DNA of 64,000 nucleotides from Roseitranquillus sp963749675 (GCA_963749675.1 CAVVNT010000013.1:62001-126000); one strand, 5' to 3'. Positions 24,073 through 33,218 are shown, counted from the stretch's first letter. The notes: generated from the letters alone by a model not told the origin. Numbers and translations: made by a program.

Positions 24073-24573
24073 ATGAGATCTTTCCTGCGTTTCGAGAACT
24101 TCACGACGGGGCTCGCACTGCGCTTGTCGATCGGCTTTCTCGTGGTCGCCGCGGGCCTCGCCCTCTACCAGGTCATCACGCGCTTCGTCTTCGACGCGCC
24201 GTCGACGTGGTCGGAGGTGGTCACCCGCTCGTCGATGATCTGGTCGGTCTTTCTCGGCGTCGCCGTCGCCTTCCGTCACGGCGCGATGATCTCGGTCGAT
24301 GTCATCATGACGACGCTGCCGCCTCGCATCGGTGTCGCGCTCTTCATGGTCGCGAACGCGGCATCGCTGGTCTTCTTCGCGATCCTCCTCTGGCAGGGCT
24401 ACCTGATGACCGGGCGCGTCGTCGGCCAGAAGCTTGCCGCGCTGGAGATCTCGATCGCTTGGGTCTACGCCGCCCTGCCGGTGGGTTCGGGCTTCATCCT
24501 GATCGCGATCGTCGCGGCGATGATCCGCGGCGCCACTGGCGAGTGGCACCCTGCACGAGACGCGACGACGTGA
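24073..24573 (+). CDS. TRAP transporter small membrane subunit (DctQ family)
   Basis: A 166-residue, four-helix protein: LSIGFLVVAAGLALYQVITR with the FVFDAPSTWSEVVTRSSMIW segment typical of DctQ, then FLGVAVAFRHGAMISVDVIM, VALFMVANAASLVFFAILLW and WVYAALPVGSGFILIAIVAA. It couples with DctM to form the sodium-driven permease. The ATG at 24073 is chosen with GAGG shortly before; a GTG at 24058 would add five residues. Its stop overlaps the GTG start of dctM. Confidence 0.92.
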   Translation: MRSFLRFENFTTGLALRLSIGFLVVAAGLALYQVITRFVFDAPSTWSEVVTRSSMIWSVFLGVAVAFRHGAMISVDVIMTTLPPRIGVALFMVANAASLVFFAILLWQGYLMTGRVVGQKLAALEISIAWVYAALPVGSGFILIAIVAAMIRGATGEWHPARDATT

Positions 24574-25856
24574 ACACCGCGCTCGGCCTGTCGCTTGCCA
24601 TCCTCTTCCTGCTGGGCACGCCGATCGCCGTCGCCATCGGCCTCGCCTCCGTCATCGGCATCGAGGTGCAGGGGCGGCTGCCGCTCCTCCTGGTGGCGCA
24701 GCGGATGTTCACGGGGATCGACAGCTTCCCGCTGATGGCGATCCCGCTCTTCATCCTCGCGGGCAACCTGATGTCCGCCGGCGGCATCTCGCAACGGCTC
24801 GTCGAACTGGCGAAATCCATCGTCGGCGGCATTCAGGGCGGCCTTGCCTGCACCTGCGTGCTGACCTGCATGCTCTTCGCCTCGGTCTCGGGGTCGAGCG
24901 TCGCGACGACGTTCGCCATCGGCGCGATCCTCATCCCGGCGATGGTCAGGCATGGCTACCCGACGCCGCTTGCCGCCTCGATCCAGGCCTCCTCGGCCGA
25001 GCTCGGCGTGCTGATCCCACCCTCTATCCCGCTGATCCTCTACGGGGTCGCGACCGACACCTCCATCGGGCAGCTCTTCATCGCCGGTCTGGGCCCCGGC
25101 TTCGTCGTGGCCGGCGCCCTGATGGCGCTGGTGCTGGTGATCTGCCGGGTCCGCGGCATCGGGCGGGACGACGGCGACGGCCGGCAGCGCGTCGGCGCAG
25201 CGCTCGTCGCGGCGCTGCCCGCCCTGCTCGTCCCGTTCGTCATCCTCGGCGGCATCTACTCCGGCGTCTTCACACCGACCGAGGCCAGCGCCGCCGCCGT
25301 CGCCGCGGCGCTGGTCGTCGGCATGGGGCTCTACCGCGAGCTGAAGCTGCGCGATCTGCCGGCGATCCTGACCAAGACGGTGATCTCGACCTCGACGATC
25401 ATGATCATCATCGCCGCCGCCGCGCTGTTTTCGTTCCTCATCACGCGGTCGGGGCTTCCGAACGAGATCGCGGCCTGGTTCCGGGACGTCTTCGAAAGCC
25501 GCGTCGCCTTCCTGCTCGCCGTCAATCTGGTGCTGCTCGTGATCGGCATGTTCATCGAGACGTCGGCCGCAATCCTCGTCCTCGCGCCGATCCTGGCGCC
25601 CATCGCTGTCGCGTATGGCGTCGACCCGGTGCATTTCGGGCTCATCATCGTCGTGAACCTCGCGCTCGGCATGATCACGCCGCCCCTCGGCGTGAACCTC
25701 TTCGCGGCCTGCCAGGTGGCCGGCCTTCCGGTCGAGAGGATCATCCCGCAGCTCGCCTGGTTCGTCCTGACCGTCTTCGCGGCCCTGATGGTCATCACCT
25801 ACGTGCCAGCCATCTCGCTCTGGCCGGTCGAACTCGTCTTCGGAGGTGCCCCATGA
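24570..25856 (+). CDS. TRAP transporter large permease subunit (DctM family)
   Basis: The 428-residue permease has about 12 helices in the DctM arrangement: FLLGTPIAVAIGLASVIGIE, IPLFILAGNLMSAGGISQRL, TCMLFASVSGSSVATTFAIG, LGVLIPPSIPLILYGVATDT and the C-terminal LALGMITPPLGVNLFAACQV. These paired re-entrant motifs form the transport site. The start is a GTG at 24570 overlapping the dctQ stop (GTGA), so the protein begins MNTALGLSLAILFLLG. The stop overlaps the ltnD ATG by 4 nt, tying the transporter to the catabolic genes. Confidence 0.95.
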   Translation: MNTALGLSLAILFLLGTPIAVAIGLASVIGIEVQGRLPLLLVAQRMFTGIDSFPLMAIPLFILAGNLMSAGGISQRLVELAKSIVGGIQGGLACTCVLTCMLFASVSGSSVATTFAIGAILIPAMVRHGYPTPLAASIQASSAELGVLIPPSIPLILYGVATDTSIGQLFIAGLGPGFVVAGALMALVLVICRVRGIGRDDGDGRQRVGAALVAALPALLVPFVILGGIYSGVFTPTEASAAAVAAALVVGMGLYRELKLRDLPAILTKTVISTSTIMIIIAAAALFSFLITRSGLPNEIAAWFRDVFESRVAFLLAVNLVLLVIGMFIETSAAILVLAPILAPIAVAYGVDPVHFGLIIVVNLALGMITPPLGVNLFAACQVAGLPVERIIPQLAWFVLTVFAALMVITYVPAISLWPVELVFGGAP

Positions 25857-26737
25857 TTGTCCACTTCGCCGGGCTAGGCTCGATGGGCCTCGGCATGGCG
25901 ACCTGCCTCGTGCGCTCCGGCCACCAGGTCTTCGGTGTCGACCCCGCCGCCGCACGGATGCAGGCTTTCGGGGAGGCGGGAGGCCGCGCCCTGACCGCCG
26001 ACGCTCCCAAGGCCGATGCCTTGGTCTGCGTGGTACTGAACGCCGCGCAGACCCGCGCCGTCCTCTACGGGGAGGACTCGTTGGCCGATCGCCTGCGCCC
26101 GGGCGGCGTCATCCTGTCCTGCGCCACGCTCGCCCCCGCCATCGCCGTCGAACTGGAGGCCGAGGCGCAAGCGCGCGGCCTTTTCTACCTCGACGCGCCG
26201 ATATCTGGCGGATCGCTGAAGGCGGCGGACGGCTGCCTGACGATCATGGCGTCGGGACAGGCGGCGGCATTCGACGCCGCGGCCCCCCTGCTCGAGGCCA
26301 TGGCCGAGACTGTCCACCGGCTGGGCGACGCCGCCGGGCCCGGATCGGCCATGAAGGCGGTCAACCAGCTTCTCGTCGGCGTCCACATCGCCGCCATGAG
26401 CGAGGCGCTGGCCTTCGCCGCGTCGCAGAGGCTGGACCTCTCGCGCGTCGTGGAGGTGATTTCCTCCTCCGCCGGCCAGTCCTGGATCTTCGGCAACCGC
26501 GCGCCGCATGTCGTCGACAACGACTACACCCCGCGGTCCAGCATCGACATCTGGCCCAAGGACCTCGGGATCGTCACCGAGATCGCGCGCGCGGCCGGTC
26601 TGCCGCTGCCGGTGGCGGAAACGGCCCTCGCGCAGTTTCGCGACGCTTCCGCGGCGGGTCTCGGCGCAGAGGATGATGCGGCGCTGACCCTCCACGTCGC
26701 CGCCGCGGGCGGCGTCGACCTGCCGGGGCGCGGCTGA
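25853..26737 (+). CDS. ltnD: L-threonate dehydrogenase-type beta-hydroxyacid dehydrogenase
   Basis: The 294-residue enzyme belongs to the 3-hydroxyisobutyrate dehydrogenase family: NAD-binding FAGLGSMGLGMATCLVRSGH, substrate loop YLDAPISGGSLKAADGCLTI, and the catalytic Lys in GPGSAMKAVNQLLVG. In the known tetronate pathway LtnD oxidises L-threonate to 2-oxo-tetronate. The assignment to LtnD rather than another member rests on the adjoining otnK, otnC and otnI genes, all of which are present here. It overlaps dctM upstream (ATGA) and otnK downstream (TGATG). Confidence 0.85.
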   Translation: MIVHFAGLGSMGLGMATCLVRSGHQVFGVDPAAARMQAFGEAGGRALTADAPKADALVCVVLNAAQTRAVLYGEDSLADRLRPGGVILSCATLAPAIAVELEAEAQARGLFYLDAPISGGSLKAADGCLTIMASGQAAAFDAAAPLLEAMAETVHRLGDAAGPGSAMKAVNQLLVGVHIAAMSEALAFAASQRLDLSRVVEVISSSAGQSWIFGNRAPHVVDNDYTPRSSIDIWPKDLGIVTEIARAAGLPLPVAETALAQFRDASAAGLGAEDDAALTLHVAAAGGVDLPGRG

Positions 26738-27984
26738 TGCTGCTCGGCTGCATCGGCGACGACTTCACCGGCTCCTCCGACCTCGGCAACACGCTGACGC
26801 GGGGCGGCATGCGCTGCGTCCAGTACGTCGGCGTGCCCGACGCGCCGGCCGGTCCGGAGGTCGAGGCGGGCATCGTCGCACTCAAGTCGCGCTCGATCCC
26901 CGTCGACGACGCCGTGCGCCTGTCGCTTGCGGCGCTGGACTGGCTGCGCGCGCAGGGCTGCCGGCAGTTCCTGTTCAAGTACTGCTCGACGTTCGACTCC
27001 ACGCCCGAGGGCAACATCGGTCCAGTGGCCGAGGCCCTCGCCGACGCTCTCGACGCCCGCAAGGTTCTGGTGTGCCCAGCCTTCCCCGCCACGGGGAGGT
27101 CCGTCTACCAGGGCCACCTCTTCATCGGCGATCACCTGCTGAGCGAGAGCGGAATGGAGAGCCACCCTCTCACGCCGATGACGGACCCCGACCTGCGCCG
27201 CTGGCTGGCGCGCCAGGTGAGCGGCAGCGTGGGGCATGTCGCCGCGCCGACCGTCTTTGAAGGGGTTGACGCGGTTCGCGCGCGGCTCTCCGAAGAGGAT
27301 GCCGCCGGCCATTGCCTCATCGTCGCCGACGCCATCCGGGACGAGGATCTCGTCACGCTGGGGCGTGCCGCCGAGGGGCTGCCCCTCGTCACCGGCGGGT
27401 CCGGCATCGCCCTCGGCCTGCCGATGGTCCTTCGCGAGGCGGGTCTGCTGGCAGGCGCCGCCGGCCAGTGGGCCGGCCAGGACGGCCCTGCTGCCGTGCT
27501 GTCGGGCTCCTGCTCGCGAGCGACGCGGGCGCAGGTGGCGCGGCACGGCGAGGCGCATCCGGCCCGCGAGGTATCGCCCGACGCCGTCATGGCCGGCGAC
27601 GTCGACGCAAGAGGTCTCGCCGACTGGGCGATCGGGCAGCGGGGAATGCCGCTGATCTATACGTCCGCCGACCCCGACACGGTCCGCGCCGCGCAGAATT
27701 GCCATGGCCGCGAGGCGGTTGCGGGCGCGATCGAAGCCCTCTTCGCTGCCACGGCGCGTGCGCTGGTGAAAGGCGGCGTCACCCGGCTCGTGACCGCCGG
27801 TGGCGAGACGTCGGGCGCAGTGGTGGAGGGGCTGGAGATCGATCGGCTGGAGATCGGTCCGGAAATCGATCCCGGGGTTCCCGTCATGCGAGCAAGCGGC
27901 GACCTGGTCCTCGCGCTGAAGTCGGGCAACTTCGGCGCACCCGACTTCTTCGAGAAGGCCCTCGACATGATGGCGCGCTCATGA
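26737..27984 (+). CDS. otnK: 3-oxo-tetronate kinase (DUF1537 / four-carbon acid sugar kinase)
   Basis: The 415-residue protein has the DUF1537 layout: N-terminal substrate domain starting LLGCIGDDFTGSSDLGNTLT, LFKYCSTFDSTPEGNIGPVA and FPATGRSVYQGHLFIGDHLL, and a C-terminal nucleotide domain with LVTAGGETSGAVVEGLEIDR and GVPVMRASGDLVLALKSGNF. The family phosphorylates 3-oxo-tetronate with ATP to 3-oxo-tetronate 4-phosphate. It sits between the dehydrogenase and the decarboxylase, overlapping both by 1 and 4 nt. Confidence 0.93.
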   Translation: MLLGCIGDDFTGSSDLGNTLTRGGMRCVQYVGVPDAPAGPEVEAGIVALKSRSIPVDDAVRLSLAALDWLRAQGCRQFLFKYCSTFDSTPEGNIGPVAEALADALDARKVLVCPAFPATGRSVYQGHLFIGDHLLSESGMESHPLTPMTDPDLRRWLARQVSGSVGHVAAPTVFEGVDAVRARLSEEDAAGHCLIVADAIRDEDLVTLGRAAEGLPLVTGGSGIALGLPMVLREAGLLAGAAGQWAGQDGPAAVLSGSCSRATRAQVARHGEAHPAREVSPDAVMAGDVDARGLADWAIGQRGMPLIYTSADPDTVRAAQNCHGREAVAGAIEALFAATARALVKGGVTRLVTAGGETSGAVVEGLEIDRLEIGPEIDPGVPVMRASGDLVLALKSGNFGAPDFFEKALDMMARS

Positions 27985-28625
27985 GCGAGACGAAGCTGCG
28001 CGACGACATCTGCTTCTGGGCGGGGTCCATCTTCAATCGGGGCCTGACGGGCGGTGCCTCCGGAAACATCTCGGTTCGCACCCACGATGGCGGCCTTCTG
28101 GTCACGCCGACCGGCTCCAGCATGGGGCGGCTCGACCCCGCCCGATTGTCGCGCTTCGACGCAGAGGGCAACCATGTCGCGGGCGACCCGCCCACCAAGG
28201 AGATGCCGCTCCACTCCGCCTTCTACGAGACGCGTCGGAACGCGGGAGCGGTCGTCCACCTGCACTCCACCCATTCGGTGGCGCTGTCGATGCTGCCCGA
28301 AACCGATCCCGACGACGCCCTGCCGCCGCTCACGGCGTATGCGGTGATGCGCGTCGGCAAGGTCGCGCTGCTGCCGTTCTTCGTGCCGGGCGACCCCGCC
28401 ACCGCAGACGCCGTGCGCGGTCTGGCCGGTCGGCGCTCGGCCGTCCTTCTGGCCAATCACGGCCCCGTCGTCGCCGCCAGGGATCTGGAGGCCGCGATCT
28501 TCGCGATGGAAGAGCTGGAGGAGACGGCGCGCCTCGCCCTCCTGCTCCACGGGACCGGCGCGAGGCCGCTCGACGCGGCGCAGGTCGGCACCGTGGTCCG
28601 CGCCTTCGACCTGGAGTGGGATTGA
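27981..28625 (+). CDS. otnC: 3-oxo-tetronate 4-phosphate decarboxylase (class II aldolase family)
   Basis: A 214-residue class II aldolase/adducin-like protein. The phosphate-binding GGASGNISVRTHD, the acid in PTKEMPLHSAFYETRRNAGA, the zinc pair VVHLHSTHSVAL and the third zinc ligand in LLANHGPVVAARD are all visible. OtnC decarboxylates the kinase product to dihydroxyacetone phosphate, which enters central metabolism. Distinction from fuculose-phosphate aldolase relies on the otnK neighbour. It is translationally coupled on both sides. Confidence 0.92.
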   Translation: MSETKLRDDICFWAGSIFNRGLTGGASGNISVRTHDGGLLVTPTGSSMGRLDPARLSRFDAEGNHVAGDPPTKEMPLHSAFYETRRNAGAVVHLHSTHSVALSMLPETDPDDALPPLTAYAVMRVGKVALLPFFVPGDPATADAVRGLAGRRSAVLLANHGPVVAARDLEAAIFAMEELEETARLALLLHGTGARPLDAAQVGTVVRAFDLEWD

Positions 28626-29404
28626 TGCGGTACTCGGCCAACCTGGGCTTTCTGTTTGCCGACCTCGCGCTCCCCGACGCGGTGCACGCGGCCAAGGCGG
28701 CGGCCTTCGACGCGGTTGAATCCCATTTTCCATACGAGACGCCCCCGGAAGTTCTGCGCGCCGCGCTGGACGAGGCGGGGCTGCGGATGCTCGCCCTCAA
28801 CACCTGGCCGGGCGACCGCGAGGCCGGGGAATTCGGCCTCTGTGCCCTTCCCGGCCGGGAGGAGGACGCGCGCCACGAGATCACGCGGGCGGTCGACTAC
28901 GCCGCGGCCGTCGGGATGGACGCGGTGCACGTCATGGCGGGGCGGACCGACGGTGGCGCGGCGGCGGAGGCATGCTTTCGCGAGAACCTGCGTTTCGCCT
29001 GCGACGCGGCCGCCGCGCACCGGATGGGCATCCTAATCGAGCCGATCAACACGCGCGACGTGCCCGGCTACCACCTGTCGGACACCGGCCACGCCGAACG
29101 GATCCTCGATGCCGTTGGCCACGAGGCGCTGCGGATCATGTTCGATTGCTACCACATGCAGATCATGCAGGGGGATCTCGCGACCTCCCTCGCGCGGCTG
29201 ATGCCCAGGATCGGCCACGTCCAGATCGCGGCGGTGCCTGACCGTGGAGAGCCCGATGCGGGTGAGGTGGACTACCGCTGGCTGACCGGGCGGCTCGCGG
29301 AAATCGGCTACCAAGGGCATATCGGTGCAGAGTACCGCCCGCGTGCGCCCGGCGGGGATACGCAAGCGGGCCTGGGCTGGCTTGCCGCCTTTCGCGGCCC
29401 TTGA
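28625..29404 (+). CDS. otnI: 2-oxo-tetronate isomerase (hydroxypyruvate isomerase family)
   Basis: The 259-residue TIM-barrel enzyme opens with YSANLGFLFADLALPDAVHA and carries the metal-site segments GILIEPINTRDVPGYHLSDT, IMFDCYHMQIMQGDL, IGHVQIAAVPDRGEPDAGEV and the final Glu in GHIGAEYRPR. OtnI interconverts 2-oxo- and 3-oxo-tetronate, linking LtnD to OtnK. Chosen start is the ATG at 28625 sharing one base with the otnC stop. It closes the operon; no strong terminator is visible in the 121-bp gap to the convergent regulator gene. Confidence 0.92.
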   Translation: MRYSANLGFLFADLALPDAVHAAKAAAFDAVESHFPYETPPEVLRAALDEAGLRMLALNTWPGDREAGEFGLCALPGREEDARHEITRAVDYAAAVGMDAVHVMAGRTDGGAAAEACFRENLRFACDAAAAHRMGILIEPINTRDVPGYHLSDTGHAERILDAVGHEALRIMFDCYHMQIMQGDLATSLARLMPRIGHVQIAAVPDRGEPDAGEVDYRWLTGRLAEIGYQGHIGAEYRPRAPGGDTQAGLGWLAAFRGP

Positions 29405-29525
29405 TCCGGCGACGCATCCTGACGGCAGGGAAACGGCGCCACCCCAAGCGCACGATGGTCGATGCAGGCCACCTGCCCTTTCCCGCGCCGCCTCCGCAAC
29501 TCCCGCCTCGGTTCTGACGGAGCAC

Positions 29526-30224
29526 TCAGAAGGTGCGGATCTGATACCGCTCGATGATTTCGAGAAGCTCGCCCATCGCGGTGAGGCGGTGCTCGAGCGT
29601 CGCCTCACGCGCGGCCTTCGCGTCTCCAGCGGCGATGAGTTCCACGAGCTTGCGGTGGTCGGCCGTCGACCGGAAGGGGCGGCGGCGCAGGTGCAGCGTG
29701 AAGAAGCGGGCGCGGCGGGTCCGGTCCAGCAGCGACACGCCCTCGCTTTCGAGGCGGGAGTTGCCGCACAGCCGGAACAGGGCGCGATGGAAATCCTCGT
29801 CGGCCGCCGCCCAGCCTTCTAGGTCGCCCGCCTCCAGCGCACGCTCCATCCGGTCGACCGGCTCGCCAAGCGCCGTGCCCACCTCCTCCGAGGGCCCCTG
29901 CGAGGCCAGCAGATGCACCGCCACTGCCTCGCAGCCGGCGATCATCTCGTAGATCTCGCGCATGTCCTGCGGCGACAGGCCCAGCACCTGCATGCCCCGC
30001 CGCGGCCGCACGTCGACAAGGCCTTCCTGCTGCAGCCGGACCAGCGCCTCGCGGACGGGGGTCCGGCTCATTCCCAGATCCTGCGCCAGCTCGTTCTCGA
30101 GCGCGGCATGGCCGGGCGGATAGCGGTTGGTCTCGATCCGGGACTTCAGCTCGGCATAGGCCTCGTCGACGCGCGACATGCGCCCCTGGGGCCGTGACGC
30201 CGTCGTGGCCCCGTCCGCCTTCAT
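29526..30224 (-). CDS. GntR-family transcriptional regulator (FCD subfamily)
   Basis: The 232-residue protein has an N-terminal winged helix (DEAYAELKSRIETNRYPPGH, LAQDLGMSRTPVREALVRLQ, GLVDVRPRRGMQVLGLSPQD) and a helical FCD effector domain with a metal-site pattern (DEDFHRALFRLCGNSRL; ADHRKLVELIAAGDAKAARE; HRLTAMGELLEIIERY). The start at 30224 is chosen because it overlaps the upstream stop (ATGA); a later Met begins the HTH itself. It is the last gene of the tct operon and lies convergent to the otn operon, so it could control either. Candidate operator: the palindrome at 35111-35140. Confidence 0.92.
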   Translation of the reverse strand: MKADGATTASRPQGRMSRVDEAYAELKSRIETNRYPPGHAALENELAQDLGMSRTPVREALVRLQQEGLVDVRPRRGMQVLGLSPQDMREIYEMIAGCEAVAVHLLASQGPSEEVGTALGEPVDRMERALEAGDLEGWAAADEDFHRALFRLCGNSRLESEGVSLLDRTRRARFFTLHLRRRPFRSTADHRKLVELIAAGDAKAAREATLEHRLTAMGELLEIIERYQIRTF

Positions 30225-31303
30225 CCGAGCCGCTCGATCACCGCCTGCGTCACGTCGCGCAGGCCGCTCGACCCGCCGAGTTCGTGCGGGAGGACGGCAC
30301 CGTCCGCGTAGGCGCGCCACACCGCCTCGTCGAGCGCGTCCGCCGCCGCGACCAGCCGCTCCTCGCCCGAGCGCTCGCCGAGCCAGTCCAGCATCATCGC
30401 GGTCGAGACCAGCATCGCCGTGGGGTTGGCCTTGTCCTGTCCGGCAATGTCGGGCGCGGTCCCATGCGCCGGTTGGAACAGGCCATGCTCCAGCCCGATC
30501 TCGGCGCATGGCGCCATTCCCATGCCCCCGACAAGTCCGCCGCAAAGGTCGGAAAGGATGTCCCCGAACATGTTCTCCATGACCATGACATCGAAGATCC
30601 AGGGTTTCCGCACAAGATCCAGTGCTGCGGCGTCGACGTAGGCATGGTCGCTGGCGATGTCGGGGAAGGCCGGCGCGCGCTCGTCGAAGATCTTGCGGAA
30701 GAAGGCCATCGACACGAAGACGTTCGCCTTGTCGACGCAGGTGACGCGGCGCTGTCCCCGCCCCTTGCCAGAGCGGCGCTCGGCCAGGCGAAAGGCGAAG
30801 TCGAAGAGGTTCTCCGACGTCGCACGCGTGATCTCGAGCGTGTCGCGCGCCACCCTGTCCTCTTCCACCGTGCCTCTGCCCCGAGACGCGAACAGCCCCT
30901 CCGTCGACTCTCGCAGCACGATGAGGTCGATCGCCTCGGCCTCGGGAAAGCGCAGCGGCGTCGGAGTGTTGGGATACTTGCGCGCCGGCCTGACGCCGGC
31001 GAACAGCCCGAACTCGCGGCGCATCTCGAGGTGCGGCGCGACCTCCGTGCCGTCGGGAAGGCGCACCTCCGGCAAGCCCATCGAGCCGAAGAGGATCGCG
31101 TCGGCCCGCCGCGCCGCCTCGAAGGCGCCACTCTCGAGCTCCTCGCCCGTCTCGCGATAGTGCGCGGCGCCACCGTTCCAGCGCTTGAGCGCCAGGCCGA
31201 AATCGTATCGCCGCTGGAGCGGGTCCAGGACCGCCTCCGCCGCCTCCATCACCTCCAGCCCGATCCCGTCGCCGGGAAACACCGCGATATCGAACTCGTT
31301 CAT
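30221..31303 (-). CDS. Isocitrate/isopropylmalate-type dehydrogenase (tartrate or malate dehydrogenase-like)
   Basis: This 360-residue beta-decarboxylating dehydrogenase shows the family series: DIAVFPGDGIGLEVMEAAEA, LRESTEGLFASRGRGTVEED, EMRREFGLFAGVRPARKYPN, catalytic Lys in RVTCVDKANVFV, Asp ligands in MVMENMFGDILSDLCGGLVG and NAD-site HGTAPDIAGQDKANPTAMLV. Within the family the substrate is hard to read; tartrate or D-malate dehydrogenase is more likely than LeuB because the gene stands in a TctABC transport operon. GGAG lies upstream of the ATG at 31303. It is 4 bp after the monooxygenase-like gene. Confidence 0.88.
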   Translation of the reverse strand: MNEFDIAVFPGDGIGLEVMEAAEAVLDPLQRRYDFGLALKRWNGGAAHYRETGEELESGAFEAARRADAILFGSMGLPEVRLPDGTEVAPHLEMRREFGLFAGVRPARKYPNTPTPLRFPEAEAIDLIVLRESTEGLFASRGRGTVEEDRVARDTLEITRATSENLFDFAFRLAERRSGKGRGQRRVTCVDKANVFVSMAFFRKIFDERAPAFPDIASDHAYVDAAALDLVRKPWIFDVMVMENMFGDILSDLCGGLVGGMGMAPCAEIGLEHGLFQPAHGTAPDIAGQDKANPTAMLVSTAMMLDWLGERSGEERLVAAADALDEAVWRAYADGAVLPHELGGSSGLRDVTQAVIERLG

Positions 31304-31307
31304 GCCT

Positions 31308-31640
31308 TCAGTCTCCCGGATTGGTCTCAGCGTGCGAAGCCGACGACGCATGCCTGCAGTCCCAAGCCGCCACCGTCTTGGCCTCCACCCAGTCAGAGAC
31401 ATCGCGCTCGAACGCGTGCAGGTGGTCCGTCCGCAGATGCGCGTCGAAGGCCGCCTGTCCCGCGTAGATCTCATAGAGGAAGACCTCGCCGGGGCGCGAC
31501 GTGTCGGTCCAGACGTCGAAGACCCGGCATCCCGGTTCGGTCAGCGAGTCGCTGGCCTGCTGCCGGACACGTTCCACGAAGCGCTCGGTGTGCTCGGGCT
31601 TGAGGGAGAAGGAGACGCAGACGGCGTAGTCTTGCGGCAT
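31308..31640 (-). CDS. Small ABM-domain protein (putative quinol monooxygenase)
   Basis: A 110-residue protein with one antibiotic-biosynthesis-monooxygenase fold: AVCVSFSLKPEHTERFVERV, EPGCRVFDVWTDTSRPGEVF, LYEIYAGQAAFDAHLRTDHL. These dimeric ferredoxin-like proteins act without cofactor on quinols or serve accessory roles, and they are common in carboxylate catabolic operons. The C-terminus is extended and hydrophilic. It lies between tctA (21 bp) and the dehydrogenase (4 bp). Its precise reaction is unknown. Confidence 0.8.
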   Translation of the reverse strand: MPQDYAVCVSFSLKPEHTERFVERVRQQASDSLTEPGCRVFDVWTDTSRPGEVFLYEIYAGQAAFDAHLRTDHLHAFERDVSDWVEAKTVAAWDCRHASSASHAETNPGD

Positions 31641-31661
31641 GGATGGCCTTTCACGTAGGGC

Positions 31662-33218
31662 TCAAGATGTGTGCTCGTCTTCCGCCTTGGCGGCGCGCCG
31701 AACCCGACCTCGCCGGAACGAGAGCCGGCCGACCGCCCGGCGCAGCGGCGGAATTTGGGTCAGGACGAGCAGCGCGATGGCCAGGATCAGGATCACGCTG
31801 ACCGGTCGCGTGACGAAGCCCGAGAGGTCCCCCCGTCCCACCATCAGAGCTCGCCGCAGGTTTTCGTCCGCCATGGGTCCGAGGATGACGCCGATGACCA
31901 GCGGGGCGATCGGATACTTCATTATCGTCAGCAGGTACGCGCCGAGCCCGACGGCCAGCATGAGGTACAGGTTCTCGACGTTGAGCCCGAGCGCGTACGA
32001 TCCGAGGACCGACAGCACCGCGACGATCGGCAGGAAGATCTCGCTCGGCACCGCCAGCACGCGGACCACCTGCCGCGCGAGGACGAGGCCGTTGATGCAC
32101 ATCGCGGCGGAGGCCAGCACCATGATCGCGGCGAGTTCGGCCATGAACGTCGGCTGGCTGATGGAGAGCATGGGGCCCGGGGTCAGCCCGTGCAGCATCA
32201 GCGCGCCGAGCAGCATGACCGCCGGCGGACTTCCGGGGATGCCAAGCGTCACGAGGGGGATCAGCGCCCCGCCGATGCAGGCGTTGTTGGCGGTCTCCGC
32301 GGAAATGAGACCCGCAGGTTCCCCCTTGCCGAAAGTTTCCGGATGGCGGGAGCTGGACTTGGCGGCGCCGTAGGAGACCCAGCCGGCGATGTCCTCGCCG
32401 ACGCCCGGCACCGCGCCGATGCCGATGCCGATCGCGGCGGAGCGCAGGATGTGCCGGCCGTTGCGCACCAGCGTGCCGAAGGCTGGGACGATGCGGCCGC
32501 GGATCTGCGCGGCGGCGAGCGGCGCGTGGCTCGACAGCGTCATGATGATCTGCGGGATGGCGAAGGCGCCGATCAGCACCGGCACCACCTCGAGCCCCGC
32601 GTCGAGCGCCGGCAGGCCGAAGGTATAGCGTGGGTAGAACATCAGCGCGTCGCGGCCGACGACCGACAGCGCCAGGCCGAGAACGCCGGCGATCCAGCCC
32701 TTCACCACCAGGTCAGGGCTCTGCAGCGTACCCGAGACGATGATCCCGAAGAGGGCGAGCAGGAAGAACTCATAGCTGGTGAAGCCGATCGCCACCTCGA
32801 CGATCAGCGGCGAGAGCACCGCGAGCGCCGTCATTCCGAGGAGCGTACCGATGAAGGAGGCCGTCGTCGTGAGGCCGAGGGCGCGCCCGCCCTCTCCCCG
32901 CACGGCCATCGGATAGCCGTCCATCGCCGAGGCCGCCGAGGCCGCGGTCCCCGGAATGTTGAGCAGGATCGCCGGGTACGATCCGCCGTAGATGGCACCC
33001 ACGTAGAGCGCGATCAGCGCGATCAGCGCCGTCTGGTATCCGAGCCCGTAGGTCAGGGTCGCCAGCAGACCCACCCCCAGGGTCGCGGTGAGGCCCGGCA
33101 GGGCGCCGAAGGCAATGCCGAGCAGGCTGGAGGCGAAGAGGACGACCCAGTTCTGTGGCACCGCGAGGATCGAGACCATCGCACCGCCGAACGCGCCGAG
33201 TTGTTCAAGGCTCCCCAT
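31662..33218 (-). CDS. tctA: Tripartite tricarboxylate transporter large permease (TctA family)
   Basis: A 518-residue membrane protein with about 12 helices and the TctA signatures FGALPGLTATLGVGLLATLT, AIYGGSYPAILLNIPGTAAS, GIGAVPGVGEDIAGWVSYGA and LIPLVTLGIPGSPPAVMLLG. The two Pro/Gly-rich repeats are the inverted halves of the transport core. It uses a cation gradient to import a dicarboxylate or tricarboxylate delivered by TctC. The ATG shares one base with the tctB stop. The C-terminal tail is Arg-rich and cytoplasmic. Confidence 0.95.
   Translation of the reverse strand: MGSLEQLGAFGGAMVSILAVPQNWVVLFASSLLGIAFGALPGLTATLGVGLLATLTYGLGYQTALIALIALYVGAIYGGSYPAILLNIPGTAASAASAMDGYPMAVRGEGGRALGLTTTASFIGTLLGMTALAVLSPLIVEVAIGFTSYEFFLLALFGIIVSGTLQSPDLVVKGWIAGVLGLALSVVGRDALMFYPRYTFGLPALDAGLEVVPVLIGAFAIPQIIMTLSSHAPLAAAQIRGRIVPAFGTLVRNGRHILRSAAIGIGIGAVPGVGEDIAGWVSYGAAKSSSRHPETFGKGEPAGLISAETANNACIGGALIPLVTLGIPGSPPAVMLLGALMLHGLTPGPMLSISQPTFMAELAAIMVLASAAMCINGLVLARQVVRVLAVPSEIFLPIVAVLSVLGSYALGLNVENLYLMLAVGLGAYLLTIMKYPIAPLVIGVILGPMADENLRRALMVGRGDLSGFVTRPVSVILILAIALLVLTQIPPLRRAVGRLSFRRGRVRRAAKAEDEHTS

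Noticed and set aside
24465..25955. 496-codon minus-strand frame
   Set aside because: Antisense to dctM; almost entirely Arg, Asp, Glu and His, a typical reverse-complement artefact of membrane-protein codons.
29405..29525. Search for a terminator between convergent otnI and GntR genes
   Set aside because: Only a very short stem (GCAGG/CCTGC) is present without a T-run; not enough to call.
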